Made by a program: the position numbers and the translations under genes
Notes under the pieces: generated by a model
Seen by the model: the letters and a program-made list of their open reading frames with translations, nothing else
The model's database searches: none
What the model was told of the DNA's origin: nothing
Shown: in pieces, positions 34,788 through 44,210 of the stretch
Layout: each line of letters opens with the position of its first letter
Position numbering within the stretch: the stretch's first letter is position 1
Origin: an uncultured Fretibacterium sp.
GTDB lineage: Bacteria; Synergistota; Synergistia; Synergistales; Aminobacteriaceae
Length of the DNA stretch: 64,000 nucleotides
Assembly (NCBI GenBank): GCA_937915755.1
Contig: CALGGR010000107.1
Span: 1-64,000, forward strand
Direction of reading: 5' to 3'

Positions 34788-36062
34788 AATGCTTTTGAGA
34801 CACTTAGAGAGCGCGGGTACTTCGAGTGGTGTACGAACGAAGAACGCCTCTCACAAGTCATGAATGAAGAAATGGTTACGGCTTACGTTGGTTTTGACCC
34901 CACAGCGGACAGCCTTCACGTTGGGCATTTGATCCCATTGATGGCACTTGGCTGGCTTCAGAAAGCAGGGCACAGGCCCATAGCACTTGCGGGAGGAGGA
35001 ACAGGACTAATCGGCGACCCTTCAGGAAAGAGCAAGGAACGCAACCTTATAACCCTTGAGGCCGTAATGCACAACATTGAGGGTGTTAAGAAGCAGCTAG
35101 TAAAATTCCTCGATTTCGACTGCGGTGAAAATTCTGCCTTGCTCCTCAACAATTACGACTGGTTAAGCAAGATGACGTTCCTCGAAGTTCTCCATGATGT
35201 GGGAAAATACTTCTCAATCAACAACCTCATAGCCCGCGAATATATCCGTTCACGCCTCGAAGACCCCGAAAAAGGAATCTCATACACCGAGTTCTCATAC
35301 GTTCTTCTTCAGGCGATGGACTTCAAATATCTCAACGAACACTACAACTGCCGCCTCCAAATGGGAGGAAACGATCAGCAGGGAAATCTCCTCGCAGGTT
35401 CCGACTACATACGAAGGACAACGGGCGCGGAAGTTTTCGGGCTGACACAGCCGCTATTGCTCACGTCATCAGGTACTAAGTTCGGGAAGACAGAAGCCGG
35501 AGCAGTTTGGCTTGACCCGGAGAAGACCAGCCCCTACAAGTTCTACCAGTTCTGGTTCAACACAGACGACAGGGACGCTGAAAGACTCCTCAAGCTCTAC
35601 ACGTTCCTCCCGATTGAAGAGATTGCCGGGATAATGTCCGAGCATAACCAGTCGCCGGAAAAGAGAGTTGCACAGAAGAAGCTTGCCTATGAAGTTACGC
35701 GGACAGTTCACAGTGATGAGACGGCAAAGAGCGTCATAAAAGCCAGCGAGATTCTCTTCAACCCTAAAATCGACTTTGCGGGAGTCAGCGAGGAGACATG
35801 TGAAATGTTGAAGCAGGAAGTCCCGTTTTCACGTCTTGAAGGAGTGAGCCTTCCTTCGGGAGTTGTTGGGATACTCTCAGCGTCGGGTGCATGTGAGTCA
35901 AACGGTGAGGCAAAGCGCGCGATACGTCAGGGCGGTGTGTCCGTGAACGGCGTGAAGATTTCCGACGAGAAAGCAGAGATTGACCCGTCGATGCTAGTCT
36001 GCGGAAAGTACTTGTTCCTCAGAATTGGCCGAAAGAAGTTCAACATGGCCGAAATCGCGTAA
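34785..36062 (+). CDS. tyrS: Tyrosyl-tRNA synthetase
   Basis: Class I aminoacyl-tRNA synthetase charging tRNA-Tyr, 425 aa, usual length. The HIGH-like motif is HVGH (DSLHVGHLIPL, about 45-48), the tyrosine pocket has YVGFDPTADS, and the KMSKS-equivalent is KFGKT. A C-terminal S4 RNA-binding domain (about 355-425) is present. The start follows the ATGTAATG arrangement described separately. It heads the plus-strand run towards the envelope genes; the glycosyltransferase-like gene begins 2 bp after its stop. Confidence 0.98.
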   Translation: MNAFETLRERGYFEWCTNEERLSQVMNEEMVTAYVGFDPTADSLHVGHLIPLMALGWLQKAGHRPIALAGGGTGLIGDPSGKSKERNLITLEAVMHNIEGVKKQLVKFLDFDCGENSALLLNNYDWLSKMTFLEVLHDVGKYFSINNLIAREYIRSRLEDPEKGISYTEFSYVLLQAMDFKYLNEHYNCRLQMGGNDQQGNLLAGSDYIRRTTGAEVFGLTQPLLLTSSGTKFGKTEAGAVWLDPEKTSPYKFYQFWFNTDDRDAERLLKLYTFLPIEEIAGIMSEHNQSPEKRVAQKKLAYEVTRTVHSDETAKSVIKASEILFNPKIDFAGVSEETCEMLKQEVPFSRLEGVSLPSGVVGILSASGACESNGEAKRAIRQGGVSVNGVKISDEKAEIDPSMLVCGKYLFLRIGRKKFNMAEIA

Positions 36063-36063
36063 C

Positions 36064-36831
36064 ATGCACACTTGTACATGGTATATCTCGGATTCGGTGA
36101 GTGATGTTCTGGCGCAGGTCATAAAGGACATGGCCGCTGCGCTAAGGAGTCATTCGCGGAATATCGACATTGACGTGATAAGCGCAAAGGAAAGCTATAA
36201 AGCCGGCTTCGAGAGGGTCAAGAATATTTTCAAGAAGCGCGAAGTCTGGCACTTGTTCGGACGCGCTCCAATATGGTGGCGAATAGTGAGGCTTCATTCG
36301 AGGACGGTTCACACTCTCTTGGAGAAAGACAACTGGGCAGGATGGCCGACAAGATTCTTCACTGAGGGCGCAAAAACCGGAGAGTCTGTAATCTTCCCGG
36401 TATTTGACCCTTTAAGCTCATACTCTGAGGACGGGAAAAAGGCTGTGTTCGTTCGTGATGGCAGGAAAGTTCCAGAAGGAGATTATGAGGTCGCGGACAT
36501 AACGGAGAGGCTGTTACGCCCTGAGGCATTGAGCGGAATATACATAGCGAGCGATACAGGGCCGCGTGAGGCAATGAGGGCAGGTATCCTGACGATGAGG
36601 GGAGTCGCAATAGCATCACAGAAATCCGGCTACCTCGATGAGATACTTGGGCCTGATGGCTATTTCATGATACGTGATGATGAGGACTTGCCGCGAATAA
36701 TACGTCAAGGACTAGGCGACAAGGGAAAGCACATGGCCATGTCAGCGCGTCATTTCCTGAAGTCCCGACGCTCTCATGAACGCTGCGCAGACTCAATAAT
36801 CAGCCTCTACAGGAAAGTAATAGCACAATGA
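36064..36831 (+). CDS. Putative glycosyltransferase-like protein
   Basis: 255-aa cytoplasmic protein, starting 2 bp after tyrS (ATG at 36064; the longer reading from 36025 overlaps tyrS). The C-terminal half (YIASDTGPREAMRAGILTM, then SGYLDEILGPDGYFM) resembles the nucleotide-sugar-binding half of GT4-like or ELM1-like glycosyltransferases. The N-terminal half is less recognisable. It overlaps the lipid A-type acyltransferase by 4 bp, so a role in lipopolysaccharide or other envelope glycolipid assembly is likely from context. No definite acceptor or donor can be named. Confidence 0.55.
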   Translation: MHTCTWYISDSVSDVLAQVIKDMAAALRSHSRNIDIDVISAKESYKAGFERVKNIFKKREVWHLFGRAPIWWRIVRLHSRTVHTLLEKDNWAGWPTRFFTEGAKTGESVIFPVFDPLSSYSEDGKKAVFVRDGRKVPEGDYEVADITERLLRPEALSGIYIASDTGPREAMRAGILTMRGVAIASQKSGYLDEILGPDGYFMIRDDEDLPRIIRQGLGDKGKHMAMSARHFLKSRRSHERCADSIISLYRKVIAQ

Positions 36832-37694
36832 GCAAGGCAGCAGTACGGGCGATAAAGTTATTCGAGCATCTTTCTGACACTGGGACAAGGGGACGCATCA
36901 CGCAGAAATTTCTCTCCGGCCTCCTGAAACTCATTCACCCTCGCGGAAAGGTCGTCTGGGAAAATCTCAGGCTTGCATACCCCAACAGTCCCCAGCAATG
37001 GCGGAAGGATATTCGTTCATTGATGTACGAGAATCTAGCGTGGACTATAACGGAGATATTGGCACTTCAGCGGGACCCTTCACAGATTTTTAACTGGATT
37101 AAGTCCGTGAAGAACATCGAGATCGTCGACAAGCTCATAAACTCGAAACGCGGAGCAGTCTTCATGTCCGGTCATTTCGGGAACTGGGAGATTATGGCGG
37201 CATGGTACGCACAGTACACGAAGAGGCGCGGCCATCAAATGTACGTCATAGCTCAGGCTATTCATGACGAGGACGTATCGGAATACATTGACGGACTTCG
37301 CAGGAACATGGGGGTTGACCTTATGCCGTCTATATACTCGGTTCAGAAATACGCACATCTCCTCAAGGAAGGTAATCACATCGCGCTCCTCAATGATGTT
37401 GCCGGAACGAATAGAATGATTGTGCCGTTCATGGGCCATGATGCTACGAACATGCCAGGCCCCGCAATAATGGCTATACTTTCGGGAGTCCCGATAGTGC
37501 CGGTGTGTATTTACAGGAACGCGCCTTTTGAACACGAGATTGAATTTTTCCCGCCAATTGAGATGCCTGACGAAAATTTGCCGCGCGAGGAAAGATTAAG
37601 AAAGATAATTCTCGACTGCAACGTTGCAATAGAAAGTTTCATACGGAAGAGGCCGGAATTATGGTTCTGGCTTCACAAGAGATGGAGGCCATAA
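36828..37694 (+). CDS. LpxL/HtrB-family lipid A biosynthesis acyltransferase
   Basis: 288 aa, the usual length for this family. The acyltransferase HX4E motif is H116-FGNW-E121 (SGHFGNWEIMAAW). Further family blocks are IALLNDVAGTNRMIVPF and the C-terminal KRPELWFWLHKRWRP, typical of late acyltransferases of lipid A. The N-terminal TM anchor seen in E. coli LpxL is weak here. It supports a diderm cell envelope. Overlaps the preceding gene by 4 bp, and queD follows immediately. Confidence 0.92.
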   Translation: MSKAAVRAIKLFEHLSDTGTRGRITQKFLSGLLKLIHPRGKVVWENLRLAYPNSPQQWRKDIRSLMYENLAWTITEILALQRDPSQIFNWIKSVKNIEIVDKLINSKRGAVFMSGHFGNWEIMAAWYAQYTKRRGHQMYVIAQAIHDEDVSEYIDGLRRNMGVDLMPSIYSVQKYAHLLKEGNHIALLNDVAGTNRMIVPFMGHDATNMPGPAIMAILSGVPIVPVCIYRNAPFEHEIEFFPPIEMPDENLPREERLRKIILDCNVAIESFIRKRPELWFWLHKRWRP

Positions 37695-38084
37695 ATGTTA
37701 CTGTGCAAGGATTTCACGTTTGATGCAGCTCATAATCTCGTGGATTATCACGGGAAGTGCGAGAGGCTTCACGGACACACATACAGGCTTAGGATAGTTC
37801 TTGAGGGTGAGCCTGACGCTGAGGGGATGATCATGGACTTCATCGAACTCAAAGCAATCGTGAAGGGGCGTATACTCTCACAGCTGGACCACTCATACAT
37901 CAACGACATAATCCAACAGCCAAGCGCGGAGAATATAGCGTTATGGATTTGGGGGGAGCTTGAGGGAAGAGTGAGGCGGGATAATTGTGAGCTGTATGAG
38001 ATTCATGTTTGGGAGACAGCCGACAGCCGTGTTATTCTGAGAAGGGAAGATATGGCGCATGAAAGACGTACAGAGAGAATTTGA
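37695..38084 (+). CDS. queD: 6-carboxy-5,6,7,8-tetrahydropterin synthase
   Basis: 129-aa PTPS-fold enzyme of queuosine biosynthesis. Zn ligands are His13 (FDAAHNL), His26 and His28 (LHGHTYR), and the catalytic Cys22 is in GKCERLHGH. Glu in the C-terminal IHVWETADSR completes the site. With GTP cyclohydrolase FolE2 encoded next door (26-bp overlap), the pair provides the first two steps from GTP to CPH4. QueC, QueE and later genes are not in the window. PTPS-III folate activity is less likely given the QueD-type Cys spacing. Confidence 0.93.
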   Translation: MLLCKDFTFDAAHNLVDYHGKCERLHGHTYRLRIVLEGEPDAEGMIMDFIELKAIVKGRILSQLDHSYINDIIQQPSAENIALWIWGELEGRVRRDNCELYEIHVWETADSRVILRREDMAHERRTERI

Positions 38085-38832
38085 CCCCCGAAACATTCAG
38101 ATTGACCGCGTGGGAGTCCGAAACGTAAGCTACCCCATAACGGCCCTCTATCATGACGGTGGAACACAAAGCACAATCGCCAAAATCTCAATGAGCGTAA
38201 TGCTTCCCCGTGAATATCGCGGTACACACATGAGCCGTTTCATTGAGACCCTCGAAGAATACAGAGGCCGCGTTACCCCCCACAACCTCGAAGGTTTCAC
38301 CCGCCGTCTCTGCGAAAAGCTCAGTGCCTCCGAAAGCTCCGTGAGATTTCTATTCCCCTACTACTTCCGAAAGAAAGCCCCCGTCTCAGGCATCGAGAGC
38401 TTCAGCAAGTGTGACATCGACCTTCAGGCGAATTACAGCGAGGGCAAACACTTCGACATGGTTACCGGCCTTGCTCTTAACGTCCAGACACTATGCCCAT
38501 GCTCAAAGGAAATCTCACAGTACGGCGCGCATAACCAGAGGGCTTTGGTCTCACTCTACGTGCGATGCAAGGGGCTCGTATGGTTCGAGGAGTTGATCAA
38601 GATGATTGAGGACGCTTCATCTTCACCGCTGTACAGCCTCCTTAAACGTGAGGACGAGAAATTCATCACCGAGCATTCCTATGAGAACCCCCGATTCGTC
38701 GAGGACGTTATCCGTGAGCTTGCTGTGAGTCTCGACAATGATGACAGGATAACGTGGTACAGTGCTAACGTTGAGAGCCAGGAGAGCATTCACGAACACA
38801 ACGCTTTTGCGGAGATTGAGCGCACAAAATGA
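38059..38832 (+). CDS. folE2: GTP cyclohydrolase I type IB
   Basis: 257-aa GCYH-IB (FolE2/MptA family): MKDVQREFDPRNIQIDRVGV at the N-terminus, the conserved Cys in VQTLCPCSKEIS and GAHNQRALVSL after it. It opens the GTP ring to 7,8-dihydroneopterin triphosphate, feeding folate and queuosine. FolE2 tolerates zinc limitation compared with FolE1. The start is the ATG inside queD, giving a 26-bp overlap. The HlyD-like gene begins 4 bp before its end. Confidence 0.95.
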   Translation: MKDVQREFDPRNIQIDRVGVRNVSYPITALYHDGGTQSTIAKISMSVMLPREYRGTHMSRFIETLEEYRGRVTPHNLEGFTRRLCEKLSASESSVRFLFPYYFRKKAPVSGIESFSKCDIDLQANYSEGKHFDMVTGLALNVQTLCPCSKEISQYGAHNQRALVSLYVRCKGLVWFEELIKMIEDASSSPLYSLLKREDEKFITEHSYENPRFVEDVIRELAVSLDNDDRITWYSANVESQESIHEHNAFAEIERTK

Positions 38833-39758
38833 GCCGTCGAAGAAAACGCAGAGGCCTCCCTCAGAGGCTTTTATATTACACGCTCTTACTCTTCATACTA
38901 GTAATGGCATACAGGGTATACAGGACGTGGTACAACGACTACAAGTATTCGCACCCCCAGATCATCGAGGCAGTAACGACGAATTACAGCGAGGAGCAGC
39001 CGCTTGAAGGCATATTATTGTGGGACGAGCACCTCATATATGCCACTCAGAGCGGAATACTCACATACCCCTCGCCTCGCCCACGAATGGTCGCAAAAGG
39101 AGAAATGTTAGCCGCACTTGACGGTTCACCTGTAAAAGCATCATATCCCGCGTACTTCTATCCCGGCCTCGACGGCCAAGAAGGTAATTGGGTTTACTCA
39201 AAGCTGTGGCCGGATTTCGCGCCGTTCCCTGAGTTTCAGGATGCCTCGCTGATTGAGAACGGTACAGCAATGAGCCGTGGCGAGCCGATCGGAAAGCTGG
39301 TCCCTCAGCCGCAAGTATTGAGATGTATAGCGTACCTTGACACATCGCCGTCGCTTGAGCGTGCTTTGCGTAACAAGGAGAATCCCACAATAAGAATCCG
39401 GACAGAGTATGAGGGCAAGGAGCGCAAGGCTGAAGTCGTGGCGGTAAAATCGTCTGGCCAGAAGCTGAAAGTTTACCTGAGACTTCCGTTTTTCCCGCCC
39501 GCTGTTCTCAGGTCGAGGAGCTTCAAGGCTAACGTTGTTACGGACGTTCAGAAGGGGATAATGGTTCCAGATACTGCAGTTATTACGCGAGAGGGGAAGA
39601 ACAAGGTCTTCATACTTCAGGGTAACAGCCCTGTGCTTCAAGACGTTGAGGGTTTCCCTGCCGACGAGAAAAACTTTTTCATCGAGAAGGGAGTAAGGCA
39701 TGGCGACAAACTGATACTCGACGCTAACAGAATAAACGAGAAAGAGAGGATATGGTGA
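38829..39758 (+). CDS. HlyD-like membrane-anchored protein next to the division cluster
   Basis: 309 aa. One TM helix (LLYYTLLLFILVMAYRVY, about 14-31) follows a very basic N-terminus, with the rest outside the cytoplasm. The extracytoplasmic part has a lipoyl/barrel-sandwich-like block (GILTYPSPRPRMVAKGEMLAAL) and a beta-barrel region (GIMVPDTAVITREGKNKVFIL) seen in HlyD/membrane-fusion proteins. Proteins of this kind sit upstream of yggS-sepF in several Gram-positive-like lineages, and that order is preserved here. There is no ABC or RND partner, so it is probably not a transport adaptor. Role unknown. Confidence 0.7.
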   Translation: MSRRRKRRGLPQRLLYYTLLLFILVMAYRVYRTWYNDYKYSHPQIIEAVTTNYSEEQPLEGILLWDEHLIYATQSGILTYPSPRPRMVAKGEMLAALDGSPVKASYPAYFYPGLDGQEGNWVYSKLWPDFAPFPEFQDASLIENGTAMSRGEPIGKLVPQPQVLRCIAYLDTSPSLERALRNKENPTIRIRTEYEGKERKAEVVAVKSSGQKLKVYLRLPFFPPAVLRSRSFKANVVTDVQKGIMVPDTAVITREGKNKVFILQGNSPVLQDVEGFPADEKNFFIEKGVRHGDKLILDANRINEKERIW

Positions 39759-39761
39759 GAG

Positions 39762-40445
39762 TTGAACGCAGAGATAATCCGTGAACGAATAGACGCGGCC
39801 ATGAAGAAGGCTGGACGTAATGACAAGGTATATTTCACGGCAGTCAGCAAGACACGAATGGTTGACGAGATGAAAGAGGCTGAGAAAATTTCGTGGGTCG
39901 ACTTCTTCGGCGAGAATAGAGTTCAAGAGGGCGAGACAAAACGTAAAGTCTACGGAGGCTCCCGAATATCTTGGAGATTGATCGGTCATCTTCAGGCCAA
40001 CAAAGCACGCAAGGCCATCGAGATCTTCGACACTATAGACAGCGTTGACAGCATCGAACTTTCAGAACGCTTGAACAGAATCGCCGGTGAACTCGGAAAA
40101 ATCGTCCCCGTACTAATCGAGGTCAACACTTCAGGTGAGCCCAGCAAGTCGGGAGTTGAGCCTGAGAATTTCCCGGAACTCCTCGATAAAGTTGTGAGCC
40201 ATGAAAATTTGAGGCTTGACGGATTGATGACGGTAGGGCCAATCACGGACGACGAGCGCGAGATTCGTTCATCATTCGCGGAACTTAGGGGGCTTCTTGA
40301 GGACGCAAGGACCAGAACGGGGCTTGAGCTTCCGATTCTCTCTATGGGAATGAGCGGGGATTTTGAGCTTGCGATACTTGAGGGGAGCACGATGATCCGA
40401 GTTGGGACGCTTTTGTTCGGCCCTAGAGATTACAGTAAACATTAG
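39762..40445 (+). CDS. yggS: YggS/PLPBP-family pyridoxal phosphate homeostasis protein
   Basis: 227-aa alanine-racemase-like TIM barrel binding PLP. The PLP lysine is in FTAVSKTRM (about residue 30); FFGENRVQEG, WRLIGHLQANKARK and SMGMSGDFELAI are the family signatures. The start is TTG at 39762 (the only in-frame choice before residue 14 that keeps the N-terminal helix). Together with sepF and divIVA downstream it forms the conserved ylmE-ylmF-divIVA-type arrangement. Confidence 0.95.
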   Translation: MNAEIIRERIDAAMKKAGRNDKVYFTAVSKTRMVDEMKEAEKISWVDFFGENRVQEGETKRKVYGGSRISWRLIGHLQANKARKAIEIFDTIDSVDSIELSERLNRIAGELGKIVPVLIEVNTSGEPSKSGVEPENFPELLDKVVSHENLRLDGLMTVGPITDDEREIRSSFAELRGLLEDARTRTGLELPILSMGMSGDFELAILEGSTMIRVGTLLFGPRDYSKH

Positions 40446-40509
40446 CCGCCATTTCTGTGGTATATTATACGTATTTTGAACTGCATAATTTTACGGGAGG
40501 TAGTTAGCC

Positions 40510-40926
40510 TTGAACTTAATGAAATTCTTTGGCTTCGAGAACGACGAAGACGATTACGACGACAACGACGACTACACAGAAGAAAGACCAAGAAAGCAGT
40601 CTTCTTCACGCAAGGAAAGCACATCACGCTCATCATCGGGAAACCCTGCCGCCTCAGGAAAGCTCATTCTCTTCAACGGTGTAGCATCTGACAGCGACAA
40701 GCGAAAACTCCGTGAGGCATTCAACAGCGGGGCAATGATTCTGATTGACCTTCACACGTTGAACCAGCGAGAATTTGAGGAGGACGGAAAGGACTTCATC
40801 ACCTTCATGGGCGGAGTAGCCTTTGCGAGGAATGGCGAGCTGAAATTCATTGAGCCTGCGCAGTATCTTGTTACGCCTAGATCTGACATGTTTGAGGTAT
40901 GGCCGGAAGAGGTGCCGCACGAATGA
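40510..40926 (+). CDS. sepF: SepF-like cell division protein
   Basis: 138 aa. N-terminal amphipathic helix (MNLMKFFGF), an acidic, Ser-rich linker (about 10-50), then the SepF core (LILFNGVASDSDKRKLREAF ... ILIDLHTLNQ ... ITFMGGVAFA). In SepF the helix binds membrane and the core binds FtsZ. The start is TTG at 40510, 9 nt after GGGAGG. It overlaps divIVA by 4 bp. The linker is unusually rich in Asp and Ser. Confidence 0.88.
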   Translation: MNLMKFFGFENDEDDYDDNDDYTEERPRKQSSSRKESTSRSSSGNPAASGKLILFNGVASDSDKRKLREAFNSGAMILIDLHTLNQREFEEDGKDFITFMGGVAFARNGELKFIEPAQYLVTPRSDMFEVWPEEVPHE

Positions 40927-41741
40927 GCGACTTACTCACAGCAAAAGATGTTGAAGTAAAAATCTTCAAGAAGGTACGTTTCGGCGGTTACTCTGTACCG
41001 GAAGTTGAGGACTTTCTGAATCAGGTTGCAGATGACCTTGAGGCTTACGTTACGCAGATCGACGAGAAGGACGCGAGGATTCAGGAGCTTGAGTCGTTCG
41101 TCAAAAAGCAGGAGGCCATGACTGACGCGATAAAGGACGCACTCATTCAAGCACGAAAAGCCGCAAAGGACATGGAGGAACAGGCTCGCACTCAGACAGA
41201 GAAGATCCTTTCCGATGCTGACGAGGAGGCAAAGAAGCATGTCGCAGAAGCTGATGGTCTCGTTCAGGCACGACTAGATGAGGCAGAACGTAAGGCCAAT
41301 GACATAATCGCCCAAGCCAAAATAACGGCTGAAGAAATCACGCAGTCAACACAGGACAAGCGCGCAAAAGCAGAACACTCGCTCTCCAACATCGAGTATG
41401 AGCTTCAGACCAGAAGGCATGAGGCAGAGACTAAGGCCGAAGAAATACTGTCGTCAGCAAAAGCCGAAGCCCGAAAACTTCTCGACAACGCCGCTCTTGA
41501 AGCCTCACAGCATGAAGGGCAGATGAGATTCCTGAACCTTCAGAAGCAGCAGTTCTTGAAGGACGCATATTCACTACTGATAGATTTCGGGAAGATTATT
41601 GACCGCGCACAGGAGGATATTGACGCAGAGATAGCCGCCGAAGCGCCAGAGCACCGCGATTACAGCCCTGAACCAGCTCCCGGACAGCCGGAAGAAGAAC
41701 CCGCGAATGACTTTTACCCCCCAGCCCAAGAAGAGGTCTGA
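40923..41741 (+). CDS. divIVA: DivIVA-domain coiled-coil protein
   Basis: 272 aa from the ATG overlapping the sepF stop. The N-terminal DivIVA membrane-curvature motif (DVEVKIFKKVRFGGYSVPEV, EDFLNQVADDLE, about 9-40) is followed by a long coiled coil (about 40-225) rich in Ala/Glu, and a Pro/Glu-rich tail. DivIVA marks poles and septa. The tail overlaps recG by 35 bp. Downstream of SepF as in Firmicutes-type division clusters. Confidence 0.92.
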   Translation: MSDLLTAKDVEVKIFKKVRFGGYSVPEVEDFLNQVADDLEAYVTQIDEKDARIQELESFVKKQEAMTDAIKDALIQARKAAKDMEEQARTQTEKILSDADEEAKKHVAEADGLVQARLDEAERKANDIIAQAKITAEEITQSTQDKRAKAEHSLSNIEYELQTRRHEAETKAEEILSSAKAEARKLLDNAALEASQHEGQMRFLNLQKQQFLKDAYSLLIDFGKIIDRAQEDIDAEIAAEAPEHRDYSPEPAPGQPEEEPANDFYPPAQEEV

Positions 41742-43782
41742 TGTCCGGCTTAGTTCGCCCGTTACAGTACTCTCAGGGGTCGGCCCAAAGAAGGCTGAAG
41801 CACTGGGAAAGCTAGGAGTTTTCACGCTTGAGGATCTCATTTTCCTTATGCCTAGACGCTACGAGGACAGGAGATTCCCCAAGCCTTTATCTGAGTTAAC
41901 GCCCGGAAATATTGAGTGCGCTGTCGCAGATGTCGCGGAAATTTCGGCCTTCAACGGAAGAACTGAGGCAGTCCTCTCCGACTCTTCGGGAATTGCGCGG
42001 GCTGTTTGGTTCACCGATAAGATAGCTGACTTCGTGCATAAGGGAATGAGGCTCGCACTTTACGGGCCAATCAGCGATTATTATGTTGAGCCGCAGTTTT
42101 CACACCCAGCATTCGAGATTCTCTACAAGAACAAGACTCCCACGTTAATCGGCAAAATATTCCCAATCTATCCCGGCACTGCTGAACTTCCCCAGAAAGC
42201 CATCAAGAAGTTTGTTGACACAGTTCTTGAGACCTACGCCGACTCTCTGCTCAATGATTTTCTTCCCTCACGAATATTGACGCATTACAAGATGATGAGC
42301 CTCAAGGAAGCCGTAATGACTGTCCATAATCCAGCCGACGAGAAGCAATTCATACGCGCTAGAAACAGGCTGTCATTCGATGAACTTTTCCTTCTTCAGA
42401 CTGGTATCATGCTGAGACGCAGGGCATTCATGGGAAAGTACCGAGCCAGTATTCTCAGAGCCGGAAGGATTTTCAGGGAGTTCTCCGACTCTCTTACGTT
42501 CAAGATGACAGACGCTCAAAGAATAGCAATCTACGAGATCCTTGAGGACGTTGAGAAACCTTACCCAATGAACAGATTATTACAGGGTGATGTAGGTTCA
42601 GGGAAAACCCTCGTGGCAATATTCGCGATGCTGGCAGCATGTGATTCAGGATTTCAGTCAGCATTCATGGCGCCTACGGAAATTCTCGCACAGCAGCACT
42701 ACGTGAGCCTCAGAAGATTTCTAGCTCCTCTCGGTGTCAGGACAGCCCTGCTCACCGGAAGCCTCCGAGCCTCAGAGCGCCGTGAGATTCTTGCTGGCCT
42801 TTATGATGGAAATATAAGCATTGCCGTAGGAACTCACGCACTATTTTCGGGCGGAGTAACTTTCAACAATCTCGCACTCGCAGTGATTGACGAGCAGCAC
42901 CGCTTCGGAGTATTACAGCGCGGTGAACTCACGTCGAAGGCAAAAGCCCCCCACGTTCTCGCAATGACAGCAACGCCGATTCCCCGCACCCTCGTAATGT
43001 CGATATACGGAGACCTCGAAGTCTCAACCCTCAACGAAATGCCCAAAGGCCGCAAATCCATCAAGACATCAGCCGTAATGCCCCAAGAGTTCAAGAAAGT
43101 ATATGGAATGATACGCGAGGAAGTCAGCAAGGGTCATCAAGTCTACTGGGTATGCCCGCTTATAGGCGAGGGTGAGAGGGAACTTGCCAATGTCATAGCG
43201 TCATACGAAATGATTTCTTCGGCAATGCCTGAGATGAGGGCGGCCGTGATTCACGGACAACTGCCGATAGATGAGAAGTCGCGGGTAATGAGTGAGTTCA
43301 GTGCTGGGAACATTGATATTCTTGTTGCGACTACGGTGATTGAGGTTGGTGTTGACGTTCCGAATGCTACGATGATTGTAATTCAGGATGCGGGACAATT
43401 TGGGCTTTCTCAGCTTCACCAGTTGAGGGGACGTGTTGGACGTGGAGATTCGCAGAGCTACTGCGTATTGCTTGAGAATGAGGGGATAACTGATTCAGGA
43501 CGTGAAAGGATTTCTGCGATGGTTGAGATTTCAGACGGCTTTGAACTTTCGGAACGTGATTTGATGCAGCGAGGTCCTGGAGAAATCTGCGGTACGCATC
43601 AGCATGGAGTTACGGATTTCCGTGTTGCTGAACTTGTCAGGGACGAGAAGATTCTTGAACTTGCCAGAGACGAGGCTAAATCACTCCTTGACGATGACCC
43701 GAATTTGAGCAATGAGCCGGAATTGAAGCAGGAGATTCTTCGAAGGCTGGGAAAAGTCTTGGAGCTTGCATCAGTATCATGA
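41707..43782 (+). CDS. recG: ATP-dependent DNA helicase RecG
   Basis: 691-aa branch-migration helicase that rescues stalled forks. N-terminal wedge domain with LSGVGPKKAEALGKLGV; helicase motif I GDVGSGKTLVA, II VIDEQHRFG (DEQH), III MTATPIPRTL, VI QLRGRVGRG; C-terminal TRG-like MQRGPGEICGTHQHG. Length equals E. coli RecG. The start overlaps divIVA by 35 bp, and no shorter start keeps the N-terminus intact. recX overlaps its stop by 4 bp. Confidence 0.97.
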   Translation: MTFTPQPKKRSDVRLSSPVTVLSGVGPKKAEALGKLGVFTLEDLIFLMPRRYEDRRFPKPLSELTPGNIECAVADVAEISAFNGRTEAVLSDSSGIARAVWFTDKIADFVHKGMRLALYGPISDYYVEPQFSHPAFEILYKNKTPTLIGKIFPIYPGTAELPQKAIKKFVDTVLETYADSLLNDFLPSRILTHYKMMSLKEAVMTVHNPADEKQFIRARNRLSFDELFLLQTGIMLRRRAFMGKYRASILRAGRIFREFSDSLTFKMTDAQRIAIYEILEDVEKPYPMNRLLQGDVGSGKTLVAIFAMLAACDSGFQSAFMAPTEILAQQHYVSLRRFLAPLGVRTALLTGSLRASERREILAGLYDGNISIAVGTHALFSGGVTFNNLALAVIDEQHRFGVLQRGELTSKAKAPHVLAMTATPIPRTLVMSIYGDLEVSTLNEMPKGRKSIKTSAVMPQEFKKVYGMIREEVSKGHQVYWVCPLIGEGERELANVIASYEMISSAMPEMRAAVIHGQLPIDEKSRVMSEFSAGNIDILVATTVIEVGVDVPNATMIVIQDAGQFGLSQLHQLRGRVGRGDSQSYCVLLENEGITDSGRERISAMVEISDGFELSERDLMQRGPGEICGTHQHGVTDFRVAELVRDEKILELARDEAKSLLDDDPNLSNEPELKQEILRRLGKVLELASVS

Positions 43783-44210
43783 AGTCTTGGGAAGAGCTAA
43801 TACCTCCGAACGATGAGGCCAGGGAAAAATTCTTTGCGTACCTTCTTCGTAAGACATGCACACGTAAGCAGGCTGAGGAATATTTGTCGCGGATGAATTT
43901 TCCTGAGTCGCTGATTGATGAGGCAGAGGATGCGGGATTGATTGATGATTTGAGTTATGCCAGGCTATTTGCGGACGGCCATTTTACATGGGGTAACGCT
44001 AAAATCGCATATGAGCTTGGAGTTCGCGGTGTATCACGTGAGAATGTGAGCCTCGCGCTCGATGAGATTGATGACGAGGCGGAAAGGGCTCGTGAGATTT
44101 CGGAGAGCTTGAGAAATTCGCGGCTTGATGAGAGGAAGATTAGGGCTCGGCTGATTTCACGGGGATTTTCAAGCAGGGCGATAAATGAGGCATTGAAGGA
44201 TGAAGAATAA
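43779..44210 (+). CDS. recX: RecX-family regulatory protein
   Basis: 143-aa helical-repeat protein. It has the three RecX three-helix repeats: FFAYLLRKTCTRKQAEEYL, GLIDDLSYARLFADGHF, and KIRARLISRGFSSRAINEAL. RecX inhibits RecA filament growth. It overlaps recG by 4 bp (ATGA). No recA is in the window. Last gene of the tyrS-to-recX run. Confidence 0.9.
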   Translation: MKSWEELIPPNDEAREKFFAYLLRKTCTRKQAEEYLSRMNFPESLIDEAEDAGLIDDLSYARLFADGHFTWGNAKIAYELGVRGVSRENVSLALDEIDDEAERAREISESLRNSRLDERKIRARLISRGFSSRAINEALKDEE

